This document shows positions 21,060-32,416 of a stretch of DNA of 64,000 nucleotides, one piece after another. The translations under genes and the position numbers were made by a program. The notes under the pieces were generated by a model. The model searched no databases. It saw only the letters and a list, made by a program, of their open reading frames with translations, and was not told the DNA's origin. The stretch is from the NCBI GenBank assembly GCA_003194525.1, contig NBIV01000096.1, forward strand, positions 186,001 through 250,000. The letters run 5' to 3'. The stretch is from Gracilariopsis chorda (lineage: Eukaryota > Rhodophyta > Florideophyceae > Gracilariales > Gracilariaceae). How positions within the stretch are numbered: the stretch's first letter is position 1; the number at the start of each line of letters is the position of its first letter.

Positions 21060-21825
21060 ACTGTTAAACGCGCCCGGCGATCGTGTCTGTACCCAGAGAT
21101 GGAGTATCCATATCGTTGGAACCACTCTCACGCTCACAAATCTTATCCAGACCGATCTTTTCCCCACTCTCCGTGTTTTATTCGCAGCTTCCCTCATTCT
21201 CGCATAGACTATCTCCCAGAAAACGAAATAGTGATCCAGTGTAGCGCTCAATGAATTGCACTGCAACAAAAACAATCACGGACGCTGCAAATAAAGTGAG
21301 CGAATAAACTCCCGAGTAGTCGCGAAACGGTTCTTAAGCACAACTTTCCTGCGTCTGATCCCACATTCTATCAGCCGCGTTCTCAACGAACAAAGGCTCT
21401 TTCAGACTGGCAGCCATCCCATAATTCGAAAACTCTTTTGCAGAGTAGGGCAAAAGAAATGATCCATCCCTATGAAGCACAAATTGCAACACAATGCGTA
21501 CCATTGCACCCGTTCCGAACGAGAGCAAGACAGCCCTCGCACTAGGCTTATGCACATAAAAGCATCCAAACATCGGTGCAATTACCGTAGCAAGCACGAC
21601 ATCAACGCCACAATTAGAAGTGTACCAGTGATACTTGCCGAAAAGGAAGCAGTACCACCTGCACCAACAGCGAGCAGTAATGTGGACAGTCGAGCCATTA
21701 GCAACAGGCGTTCCCGACGCAACGCGTGTGGGAAGAGAGGTGACAACTGCCGGAAGATATTTCGAGAAAAAACGGTGCCTTTGCGTACTGGCGGGTTGCA
21801 GGCCAGCGCCTATCGCTTCCAACAA
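21060..21825 (-). pseudogene. Sodium:solute symporter (SSS family) C-terminal relic
   Basis: A multi-pass transporter that would move a small solute with sodium or protons. Visible helices: RLLLMARLSTLLLAVGAGG and ITGTLLIVA (one frame, about 21620-21720), then VDVVLATVIAPMFGCFY, ARAVLLSFGTGAMVRIVLQF, a hydrophilic loop with GSFLLPYSAKEFSNYG, and after an in-frame TAA at about 21334, FRDYSGVYSLTLFAASVIVF and VAVQFIERY. The order and the loop fit algal solute symporters of the SSS/SLC5 family, possibly the DUR3 urea-transporter branch (weak memory). One frame change near 21620 and one stop are seen. The N-terminal two-thirds is missing. Confidence 0.55.
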
Positions 21826-22318
21826 GTTTTCTTGCCGTCAAGCAGCTCGAGACCGAAAGATTCGCATCTCATGCCTTGTCCTCGCGCGAGGTTGTTGTAT
21901 GTGCATGGCGGCGCGAAGTTGTGTGTGTTAAGAAAAGCTGGATGCCTCCACTGTTCGCTGGGAGATTGGTGAGCAACTCAAAAGTTCAGCACAAGACCAC
22001 ACAACCCACAGATTTCCAAGCTCAACTGTATCGATAACTGTCCAACGCACAGCCATTGCAACAAAGCTGGCATGGTGGGTGCTCGCGAGAGCCACCTCAC
22101 AGAAAGCAACATAGTAGCTAGTTATCGTGATTGTGCGGCGCTACTTCACATCTGTTTCCGATCTTGCGCGGCTGCATTACCGCTGCCCGTCTCATAAGCA
22201 CTTGCATTTAGGCACTTTGCTTTCCAAATCAAGCAAATTTCCTTCTAGTACACCCTCTTGTCGTGTTCCACAGCCTGCCGTTGCTGTATTTCTGTTGTTT
22301 CCTGGCTGCGACATCGTC

Positions 22319-22843
22319 ATGTCTACCTGCGTGCGTTCTGTGTATGTGAGTTTTTTGCTCATCGTCCTGACTTTCTGCCCAGCAGGAAGCACGTGCTTGG
22401 TGCGGTCCGTTTGGTATCAGCAATGGCTAGAATGTGAGAAACAGTCATCCTTGCTCGGGCTTTCGCCGGCTGCTCGTGAATGTCTGCATGATCAAGCGAT
22501 GAAGTTTATTCCCGATGTTCGACTCGTAGATGGAAAGCATATAGAATGCTATGATCGTCAGCGTTTTGCCAGCTACATGGTTACTCCGCTAATCAACTGC
22601 ACGCGTTCATCAGACAAGGAGCTGTCGAACTCACTTCGTTCGTACAACAACCCCAAACCTATCAAAGACCAAGAGTTTCAGGTTTCAGTATCGCCGGAGC
22701 CTGAAGAAGATGTTCGTTTCGGTAAACAACGGAGATGTGGCTGTAGAAGTGGCTGTCACCTTTGCTGTGTGTTAATGAGGGGTTTTGGACGCGGTCGATG
22801 CTTTTCGATCGTTTGCCGCGGCAAACAAGCTTTCTGTGTCTAA
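22319..22843 (+). CDS. Small secreted protein, 174 residues
   Basis: The ATG at 22319 is chosen over the upstream start at 22127 because it opens directly on a signal peptide: a short basic n-region, the hydrophobic core VYVSFLLIVLTFC and a likely cleavage site around AGSTC. The mature part has a moderately acidic middle (EPEEDVRFG) and a Cys-rich basic tail (CGCRSGCHLCC). No catalytic motif recognised, and no membrane anchor after the signal. It could be a cell-wall or defence peptide precursor; that is speculation. No neighbouring gene helps. Confidence 0.5.
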   Translation: MSTCVRSVYVSFLLIVLTFCPAGSTCLVRSVWYQQWLECEKQSSLLGLSPAARECLHDQAMKFIPDVRLVDGKHIECYDRQRFASYMVTPLINCTRSSDKELSNSLRSYNNPKPIKDQEFQVSVSPEPEEDVRFGKQRRCGCRSGCHLCCVLMRGFGRGRCFSIVCRGKQAFCV

Positions 22844-25164
22844 AAGGCGGTGTCAGTCGAACCTCAGTCTCCTTCCATCACTGCCATGAACAAACCAGTC
22901 GCCTGAGATCCATGCCCAATAGTTTTCAGATACGAAAATCGGTTTCAAGGCAGAGATGGATGTCCCCCCTTTTTCGCCTTTATTTCCTGCCACCCTTATG
23001 CTGGTACCACATCTGTTACGTTTGCCGAAGCTTATTCGGACAGTCGGAACTAAATTCAGCTAGCTACGAACATGCAATACATTGCGTTTTGCAACAATGG
23101 CAGTTTGTTCGTAACACGATTCGCATTCGTACCCACAGTTCTCGAGATTTCGCAAATATTGGTATCTTTTCGACATCCGCCACATATGTGGGGGTTGCTT
23201 CCCCAAATTCTTCACAGCTGTGAAGGAGAAGCGTCGTCTCAAACATCTATGCATTTAGTCTGTAATATAGCTGAGCACCTGAGGTTAAAGTCACAGAATT
23301 TTTCTATACATGCCATGAGCCTATAACACAGCTGCACCTGTCGATTTATTTGTACCAATGTTGACTCTGAGTACCGGTTGTATCGAGGCAGAAAATGACG
23401 GTGTGACTCCGGTCCACGCTGAGACTGAGCTTAAGTATACACGCCAGCCCCTTGAGAGCTGGGCATTCGGTAGTGAAGAAAGTGCGTGAGCGGCTCTCAA
23501 GGGAGCTGTTAACGCGGCAGATAGGAAAGAGTCGTTGATAGACAAAATTTGAGGGTGATATTGATAGTGGTTGGTTGGTTGTTGGTGTTTCTACTGCTGG
23601 TAAAGAGAGCGTCTGGTCCTCAAACACCTATCTAGAGACTACTCTATCCTATTCTCTGATAATAATGGCGCTGCCGAGTAATTGTGGCAAGCAGTACGCT
23701 ATATTTTCTTATGCTGACATAGTTTGCCAGGAAATCTATAGTTGTCCTTGCGCACTAGCACTATCCTTTCAGATAATTGAGATTATCAACTGGATGAGGC
23801 GCTTGCCCCTAAAGGTGGACGGGTGGGGCACTTCGTTTGGTTACAGCTCTGTCAATAAACATCTACTTCGCTGCATTATGTGCAGTAACCCAAGTACTTT
23901 GGAATATGCAGCTTTTGCACTAGTACTGCTAATAGCAGAACATATGATAGAGTAGATTGCGCGCTTGCCGCAGAAAAGAGAGAAGAGAGATTAACGAGGA
24001 CAGAGACTAAACTACGACTGCTACTGCAATGCACCTTCTGCTTTTGCGACTACCCCTGGATCTGCGGCTCTCAATTAACGCAATGCGGCTTAAAGCCAAC
24101 CTGAAGAATAATTCAAACCCTAGGTTCTGAATTAAGAAAGAAAGGTAGCGGCGACACTACTGACTATTCCGGGCCATGCAATAGGCGTCTTCTAATAAGG
24201 ATTTGTAGGAACAGCTCTGTAGCGAGCTCTGCGCCGAGTTCCCAGGGTCTACATCTACATATCCTGAAATACTGCACGTAGCGTATCGAACAGCAATTTG
24301 GATTAGAGCTTCTCGAAAAGTACACGGCACACTCCGTGCAGGTAAGCCGTTCAGTTTCATCAAGCATTTTACATGTCGTTACACGAGATTGGCACAGAGC
24401 ATTCTAGAACTATTTGTATGGCATGCAGCTACATGTCGGAAATCGATACCTGTTCTCATGGTAATTTCGCGGGAATATCAGATATCACTTGGTACACAAC
24501 CACAGTCGACCAGGGAATCGCAAATCAGAGCAGTATTTTCCGTACTTTTCAAGGCCATTTCAAGGATTTTCAACATAAAGCTGATAAACGACAGGTCCTT
24601 TATCCCCTGTCTTCATGGTGTTTCACTGCTTTGGTAAGCTCTTATTCGTCTGCTCCAGTCAACGCTGTGGGGCTGTCGACTGTTTGAGAAGTGTTCAATG
24701 GTTGCCTATGAGGATGTGATCGTCACTAAACTTTGTATAACTTTCGTGTGCCGTGTTTCGGAATTTTGTAGAGGGCCTCGAGTTCCACAAGACTGTTTAG
24801 TTGAATTGCATTTTAGAAAAAGGTTTAAGAGAAATGTCCCAGCAATGTTGATCAACCATGGGTTATGTCAGACTATATTCAAGCGTCTCCTTTATCCTAA
24901 GACATTAGAGAACGAGCCATCTCCTCCTCACTAAGAGTCGTTTGTTGCTTATTTCTCGTTCGCTTAGCTGATATGATGCCAGAAGTGTCTGTGAAGAACG
25001 CTACAAACGTATGTTAATTGCATGATTTGGGTGATCAGTGCTTCCTCAGGCATCATCCTGCTAAAGTAGATGGAGTATGAGAGAGAAGGCAGCTAAATGG
25101 ACAAGAACCTCAGCTGGTCGGGTGTTCGATAGTGCAGACCCTATTAGCTACCAGCAACCCCTAG
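22844..25164. other. Gene-poor stretch
   Basis: Only short frames (for example 23575-23955 and 24373-24687, both plus) with no recognised motif. No RNA gene or clear repeat. Confidence 0.35.
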
Positions 25165-25926
25165 GTGAACAAGGATGGGAAAAGAAAGGTTCAAAGTTCG
25201 GAGAACGACGCTTGTGCGAAGTTGAGGAGTTATCCCATAAGCCCTTTCTACACTAGGACGTTTCACGTCGCATGCCGTCCTAAAACCCCAGATTTACGGG
25301 GGTTCTCCATTTTCCAGACCATTTCGATACTTGTCCACATTGCCCGATATTCTGGGGTCCCTTTCTCAGCGACCCCACATTTGGACCCACACCAGACACT
25401 CAACAGCTCCCTGTTCTCATCTTCTAAAAATATGTACTCTGAGCAACATCGCTGCGTCGCTCTTCCTCTTGCTACTCTCTTGTCCTCGGATGATGGCGAC
25501 TACGACGGTATTGTGCACCATGCAGTTGTTTCCAATCAAACTAACGCTGTTACAGTCATTACTGACGGCGAACACCGCGGTAGTTTACCCGACAGATGCT
25601 GGCGACAAGAGCGCAACTCTCCCACGTGGTTATTTGATTTTGCGACAGCAAAGACTTTATTGCATCTCAGTCCTGGCGCAGTATGTTTCGAATCTCTTAT
25701 CACTAGTTTGTGTTCATCACGATTGAGCTTCGACCACATATTCAAAGGAACAGCACTAAGTTCTGTAACGCACTTCCCGCAGAAGCTAGACTCGCTGGTT
25801 TCTTGTTATACGCTGGCGGATCTCCATGCGAAAAACCGCATCGCAGATGGGCGTAGCACCGTACAGTGTCTTAGTATGTCTCTGAGATATAAAAAGGAAT
25901 ATGTTCTACTTACAAAGACCAGGTAG
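25165..25926 (+). CDS. Hypothetical protein, 253 codons
   Basis: The longest clean frame for several kilobases around. No domain recognised. The region after residue 90 (MYSEQHRCVALPLATLLSS) looks more protein-like, with an acidic DDGDYDG patch, so a start there (about 25432) is possible. No signal peptide, membrane segment or known fold. It may be a chance ORF. Confidence 0.3.
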   Translation: MNKDGKRKVQSSENDACAKLRSYPISPFYTRTFHVACRPKTPDLRGFSIFQTISILVHIARYSGVPFSATPHLDPHQTLNSSLFSSSKNMYSEQHRCVALPLATLLSSDDGDYDGIVHHAVVSNQTNAVTVITDGEHRGSLPDRCWRQERNSPTWLFDFATAKTLLHLSPGAVCFESLITSLCSSRLSFDHIFKGTALSSVTHFPQKLDSLVSCYTLADLHAKNRIADGRSTVQCLSMSLRYKKEYVLLTKTR

Positions 25927-27377
25927 AATTTCTCACTACAGAAGAAGATATGGTAACCACCATGAAAGGATTTCAGAATATTGCAGGACGAGGCTGTCGA
26001 TGGCATTCACATAAAATGACCTGCGTGTCCTAACGAACAATAATACGAGTATCGGTGTTACAAAGGGTATCCCAGCATCGTAGTTTTTAGGGTAGTGACA
26101 TCGAACAGAAAGTCTATCTACTTGGCTATCGGAAGCCCTGGCTTTCTTGGGGACTCAACAATTTACGATCGGTCAACATTAAAAGCCAACACTGACAGCT
26201 TATTTTAGCTAGAAAATAGCATTACGGATATGCTTATCGCTGACGTTCCAATCCGACATAGCTTCTTAAGAATTGTGCTTTTCTCTTACGTCTAATATGA
26301 TGAGATCGTGCACCGTCCGAGAGCAAAATGCGAATCCAATATCTATCACATGAGACACGATAGCAAGTATCACGCGTACGCCGGTCGAAGACGCATTCAG
26401 AATGTTAAAATATCGATTCACGGCGCTTCAAGATGGCGTTCGATTATAACATGAAAACAATGTGGTTTCTTTTATACTGGCCTGTGCAATAATACATAAT
26501 ATGAGAATTGAAAATTGAAATTACGAGGATCTTTGCTACCGGCTGACAAAATATGGATTGCAGAAATTTTAACCGCATAACACAACGCAGGCAAGAAACA
26601 GAGGAGTTTTCTTCCTTTTTTTTTGTCATGAACTTGATCAAATCTGAAACGTAGCTATATCATCAACATTTGTCCATGAAACACTCCAAAGTATTCCTAT
26701 TTTTCTCTTTTTCTGCGTTACTTCGCCACAGTTATGGAATTAAATTTGTGTTACTGGATTCTTGTTTTTTATTACTTCTTCAAGAATTGAATCCAGAGAG
26801 AGTTTGATACGTTTTGGAGAGCTCATTACAAATAAATCTGTTACGGCTTTTCCCTCATCTGCCGAATATTGTGCTGGCCGATTGTAGTGCGCCTTTTCAC
26901 GATTTACTTAGAGCCATTCTATGACTATTTCCGCGGAAACAGTGGGCGCAAATTTTGACTACGTCTCGTAAAAGGCAAGCACGTCGCAAAAACATGCTTG
27001 CCAAATTTCGTTTCCGTCTGCAGCTCACAAGTTTCTGCAGTCATGTGAACAACACCTAAACTCATCTTCATACCCTTGCTTGTTGAGTGATCTCCTGCCA
27101 ATCAATTTTTTACAAGAAGATAGGCACAAGCGCAGTTTATGTAGGAAGCTCAAACACGTCATAAAACCACGAGCAGCATAAATCATCTTCCTACTTTAAG
27201 ACATTGTCGACTATCCAACATGATGAAACATCAGACAAAATTTAAGCGCCCAAGACAGTCAAGGAAGCTAAATATTTAATCAAATCCGCTTCCCTCCAGA
27301 ATCAGAAATGCAAGGAAATCATCAAAGAGTTAAAGATAATAGGCGGACAGAACGCTCTTCTATCAACCAAAAATCTT
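25927..27377. other. AT-rich, no gene recognised
   Basis: Short frames only. Composition is AT-rich with many stops in all frames. Confidence 0.4.
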
Positions 27378-27772
27378 TTGCTAACACATGAGACGGTGCA
27401 AAGATCAATTATTATGCAGAAAAGTAGAACATTGAGCACTGATCAGCTAAATTCTAACCACAACAAGACTTGGACGCAGGAACTTGCATCAAATACGGTG
27501 AGAATCGTACACATAGAAACTGGCGATGAAGAAATTCAATATTTCAAAGGAAACGTACCAGTTATTACGAATGAAGCTAAAGCTGTACATCCCTCAACTA
27601 ACATTTGCCAAGAACAAAGCTTAACTCAGAGTGGTGACAGAAGATTTGCCTTAGAAGCAGTAGAGTATTGCCCTTTACATCGTGTACTGAGAGATGTTTG
27701 AATGACAGCTACAAGACAGAGATTGATGTAATGCATGTCTCGGGAGCAACTGGATCGGAAACGTGATGACCA

Positions 27773-28477
27773 ATGGCCTGTTGTAATTGCCTGCTGTTAA
27801 ATAATGAAAAGTTTAAACCAAAAGAAAACACCGTTCTCTTGGGAAGCGTTACGCTGGATGATATCATCGCGATTGACCCAGCAAAACCTCCACATAGTCG
27901 GGAGGGTGTGGTATTGAAGTGGAAGTTTGGGGAGTTCAAAATTGTTTACAGAACATGTGTTTCTCGTTTTGAAGCATCAGGGCAAAGAGATCCTGATGTA
28001 CTTATGAACTTTTCTGACCGGAAATCATATATTATGTACGCATACTGTTATTTACAGCTGAATCATATTCTGCAAACATTGGCTACTCGTTTGCTGAGCG
28101 GAAATGTGGAAAGGGAAGACGTCCTTGGGGAAGGTGTGTCACCGTATGGGTAAGGTGGGCGTCCGGTTTTGCATCATTCTCAAAAACGACGTAAGGCAGA
28201 TTTTCGGGAGGTTAATGTCGTTGGAGTGTAAAGTCTTGTATCCGCTCTGCGTTCTAACGAGGAAAACGTAGACGAAGATTGTAAGCGGTCCGAAAAGAGG
28301 AAACGCTCGTTTGACGAAATGGATGTGGCATCACAGGCTACTTAATCAATTCTGCAGGCGTTGAGGGAAGCGATGCAAATGCATGCAAAATTAAATACGG
28401 AAGAAGAAAGGAATCTTCTGCAGGGAGTCATAGACAAAACTCTTATTCATCTTGCACAGGCAGAAGCTGCCTTGTGA
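27773..28477 (+). pseudogene. Transposon accessory (DNA-binding type) ORF, decayed
   Basis: A single frame runs 27773-28477 with three in-frame TAA codons (about 28151, 28226 and 28343) and no frame change. It encodes VVLKWKFGEFKIVYRTCV, then EASGQRDPDVLMNFSDRKSY, a helical pattern seen in accessory proteins beside algal and oomycete DNA transposases. A basic KRSEKRKRSF segment and a C-terminal helix (ALREAMQMHAKLNTEEERNL) follow. A separate frame just upstream (27378-27701) may be part of the same gene. No transposase is adjacent, so the parent element is unknown. Family assignment is tentative. Confidence 0.35.
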
Positions 28478-28558
28478 AATTTACCTTGAGCAGCGTTGCG
28501 GTTTATGTGCAAAGCCTGAGATGATTGCAATGTAGCAATAAGTATTCACTCTGCAAGT

Positions 28559-30298
28559 TTATTCGTCTTCAATATCATTGCAATTCACAGCCCCACTTAC
28601 AGGCAAGTAAGACTTCTGTGCCCTGGTCAGTATCTCCGAGTTTTCTCGTTTCGTCTTTTCCTTTGTCTCCGCGATGCGCTCCTTCAGTTCCCTAGCAAAG
28701 TTGGAAAAACTAGATTCGATGAATTCAATAGTCACTTGCACCAATTCTTTTAGACCATCGTCATGCAGGTATTTCAGAATTTGTACTACAGCTTTCGTAG
28801 CGGTATTTTTGATGAGCACAAAAAGACCTTTGGCCGTCGACAAACACAGGAACTGGGATTTGAAAAGCACTGCCTCTTGGAACGGGCGTTTGGGGTTGAA
28901 GGAAATCTTGTACTGGACAAATGCCTTAGCAGATATGATTTGTTTCGCATTCAACTTACGGAGGAATGCGACTCTGGCTGTGCGAGATGGGTCTTCAGAC
29001 GCTTTGTGATATGTAAATCGGGCAGAATGGCGGTTTGTACAGCGAGCTCCTGCGGTGATCACACGTGAACCTCCCAGGGCTGCTCCTTCTATCAGAAGGG
29101 CCTCAAGTAGCTGGGATGATCGAGTTCTTGATATAGTCTTCATAGGTAGGATTCGACAAGCTTCCGAGTGCTCACCGCTTGCAGGGGCGTTCGCACTGGA
29201 ATGGGATTGATTTAAGTACGGATAACTGGGAAAGGTATGAAACATGATTTTCGCTGTGGAATGGCGATATTTGTATGCAAATATGTCGGCGGTAAGGAGA
29301 ACCGTAGTAATGGTATGAGTGGTTATATCTTGGGCACTGTCGAACAGAATGAAAAGCGTGTCGTAAACATCAGACCTGTGAAGAGTGGCAACAAGTCCAA
29401 AGTGTATACCAGCGTCGTTGAGCATTATTAGGTCACCGGGTTTTATTCGCAGTGGCGCAAGGATGTTTTGAAATAAAGTGAGAATGTAATCAATTCTTGT
29501 GTCTTCTAGCTTGCATGCTTCTGCGGATGAGAGAGCCTCAAGCTTTTCAGCTTTCTTTTCCAGGTGTTACTGCAATAGCGATACCAAAGCGTCCAATGTA
29601 CCCAGATTCTGAACTAGAAGAGCTCACAGTTTGCTATGATATTAATCTAGGACGCATCGTCTTGGAAGAAGTTGGTTGGCATCCAGAATGGGGGAGGTTA
29701 GCACGCAGAGAATTTGTAAGGCCTGGTAGGTAGGAACGCTCCATTGTTGCTGATTCTGCTGGGCGGTGGGGTGGGAATTCAAGGCGATGATGATGAGATG
29801 CAAGAGCTTTTGAACTGTTTTGGATGCATAAACATGTTCACGGGCTGGAAGGGCGTCCAACTGATCGTCAAAATTGAGCATGTAGTAGAGGTCTTTTAGG
29901 GCATCTATGGCAGTGGCATCTGTAGTGGAAAGACGATTGACCTTAGGAAGAGCGAGATGCTGCACGGTTATACGAATATATTGCACGATTTGGGAGAGTA
30001 GATCGCGTTGACGGTCTGAGAGGGCGACGACATCTGAGATACCCTTTCCGTCGTCTTTGATGAGAGCATCCATGGCGGATTGGCGGTGTCGTATAGACGA
30101 ATCATTCAGCGATGCCTAGCCGTCTTCGCTGAGGAACGACACTGCCCGGAGCTTATGCCTCCTTTGCGCCCTTTGGATGCAAGCAATAACGCAGGCGTTT
30201 CCGTTCGTTTTGGCGCCAACCCCTAGTTCCAGACACGTGGTACACATTTCGTACTTGAGTTCCTTCCGTTTTGGTTGAGTAGAGCCTGCTTTGCACAC
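28559..30298 (-). pseudogene. Unassigned ~580-codon host gene, interrupted in frame
   Basis: Three open stretches (30116-30298, 29642-30073, 28559-29425) lie in one frame, so they are one gene. The protein starts with a CxxC-containing segment (MCTTCLELG), continues as a mostly helical region (LLSQIVQYIRITVQHLALP, LLHLIIIALNSHP) and ends in charged helices (RELKERIAETKEKTKREN). A TAG at about 30116 and a cluster of TAA, TGA and TAA inside 29570-29645 break it. The cluster could instead mark a short intron: a GTGAGC and a TTGCAG lie there, but no splice pair restores the frame cleanly. I do not recognise the family. Confidence 0.45.
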
Positions 30299-30559
30299 TT
30301 CTTTTGCGGAATGGTAGCTTTAGCTCCTTTCACAGCCTATTCGCTACGGCCGCATGCCCTTCATGTCTGCATCGTCTCCATCAACGACGGTTCATCTGGA
30401 CCCTGTCTCTCACAAAAGGAAGCCACAAAGCTACATGCTTCCCATAGAGCTCTAGCACAATGAATGCTTCATCTTCTCAACCAGCGTTTACCATATCCCC
30501 CCTTCTTTCTCATGCCCTTCTGCCACCGTACGAAACAGCATCCGGTACTGTCGGTAGTA

Positions 30560-31255
30560 TTATGCGAATTGAATAACGCATATTTATGGTTCAAATGGTT
30601 CTGATCACGCATGTCGCGCATCTCAGAGGCTCCAAGTCGCCATCCAGACGTCATATTTATGTCAAAATTTCGAGAGAGCAATATTCCTTCTCTGTCCGTG
30701 AGCATAACCTGCCCTACCCTGGGATCGTCTCCGACAAGCTGAGCACATTGATGTAAACTATCTCGACGCTCGTCCCTCCCGTCGTAGAGAAGGCAGCACA
30801 GGCCATTTTCCGCCATAATAAATCTTCTTTCTTTCAACATTGTAAGTCCTGCCTCGTAGTATTGTGGATAGGTTACTTGTCGGCATCAAGAAGAGCAATG
30901 GAAAGCACTCTTCACGTTTTACCATTCTCTTCACTTCGACTCTGGCATCACAAACTACCAGTGTCACACGATTTCCGACAGCAGCCTTTTGAAAACCTTT
31001 CGCGCCACTGTTGCTGCCCTCTGTTCAGCTTCAAGGGTGATAAATTGACCCCATTCTCCCACGCCCTCTGCAAACGAGTACGCTGCATAGCCGGTGGATA
31101 CGCCGATGTCAAGCACTCTCTTTCCGCCAATCAATGAGTGAGCATCTTTAGAAACTGACCTTCAATGCTACCAAGCATACAGGGAGCGAAAAGGCTTTCA
31201 CCGTCGTTCTCTTCCGCTATAAACCTGAAATCCTCTGCTGGGGCACTGTTCATAT
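30560..31255 (-). pseudogene. SAM-dependent O-methyltransferase (Methyltransf_3 / CCoAOMT type) relic
   Basis: Such enzymes methylate catechol-like hydroxyl groups with SAM and a divalent metal. In order on the minus strand: GSIEGQFLKMLTHLIGG, KRVLDIGVSTGYAAYSFAEG (SAM-binding motif I), GQFITLEAE, then in other frames RVTLVVCDARVEVKRM, PQYYEAGLTML and GLCCLLYDGR, with VMLTDREGILLSR near the end. At least two frame changes separate these pieces, so the copy is dead. No intact copy is in the window. Confidence 0.65.
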
Positions 31256-31716
31256 AAAGGCGTATTCTTCAGCACCTGGGTAAAACAGAGTTAAATATGG
31301 AAATGGTGGGGGCGTCGGCATATCTTTTGGACTTTCTAGGATCATGTCAGCAGCTGAGATAAGGATGATCCACGCTCAGTTCGGCTCCTCTGTCGATCAA
31401 GCCATTGGTTACACACTTAGATATCGGACGATTCAGGCGATAACGTGCTTGCCATTGGCCTGATTCGAAGTTTTGTAACTGTTCTCCGGCTTGCCAGTGA
31501 AATTATCCAGCTGTGGAACACGGTTGCCAGTCTTCCTGAGGAATTAAGGCGAAGGTTTGACTGAAAAGCTGGGACGTACATCTTCACAGAGAACACTCTC
31601 TGTGTCCTCATCTGCGTCCCCAACCACGCTCTGCCAAAATGTTCTTCTCATGTCATCCTTCTCTGCAAGAGAAGCTCATTGTTACTTCACCTCCTCATTG
31701 CCTTCCTTTCTTGGCT

Positions 31717-32208
31717 TCAGTGTGGCGCACACAACAAAACGCCTCGCATGCAAGCACAGTTCGTCTTTGCAATTGCTTCGCGTGCAGCCTCAAGTGCCAG
31801 CTCGCATCCGATTCCACGTTCATAGAGCGCTTGTATGAAACTCACCACAGCTTCGTTTCTGTCGGCTAGTTTCATCTGCAACAGTTCAAATTGCATTTCT
31901 TCTTCCCCTCGTTCCTCACGAGCTCTCGTAAGCGTGAGCACTACCAACCTATGATTCCCTGCCGAGTTGCTGCGCACATTCCGGGTAATATACGATTCAG
32001 TTGCTTCAAGATCAGCTTTTCTAAGGCCGTTTCTCACCAGACAGGCGCGATGTGCCCAAGCGTGATATTTTTTCTCGTCCTCCGCAAGAACAATATCCGC
32101 AAAATCTCGTTGATGTTGATATCCGAACTTGCTCACGCAGAAGCGTCGATACTCGCAAGGGTGGTAGTTCTTCGCTGAGTTGGTGATAATAGACGCCCAA
32201 TACGGCAT
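31717..32208 (-). pseudogene. Protein farnesyl/geranylgeranyltransferase alpha subunit relic
   Basis: PPTA-type helical repeats are recognisable: NSAKNYHPCEYRRFCV, DIVLAEDEKKYHAWAHRACL, VRNSN-type segment VRSNSAGNHRLVVL, and LADRNEAVVSFIQALYERG. The alpha subunit supports the catalytic beta subunit in prenylating CaaX proteins. Repeat tryptophans are replaced (HRAC for HR-x-W, NSAGNHR for NSAWNHR), which suggests loss of constraint. The N- and C-terminal repeats are missing or out of frame. It lies upstream of the O-methyltransferase relic on the same strand. Confidence 0.65.
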
Positions 32209-32416
32209 TTTCTTTTCTCAGATCTTCTTGTCATCCTTCCCAAGCGTCTCTGCTGATTCACGGCGAAGTTCTCATATTACTTTTCATCATCAGCTCCCCA
32301 CATAACACTGCTAAACTTGTGCCCTTTTTACACAATGCTCTGATCATGTCCCTCACAATTCAGCATGCTATTTGTTTAATAAATTCCATTGTCTGCAGAT
32401 TGTCTACGAGTTCATC

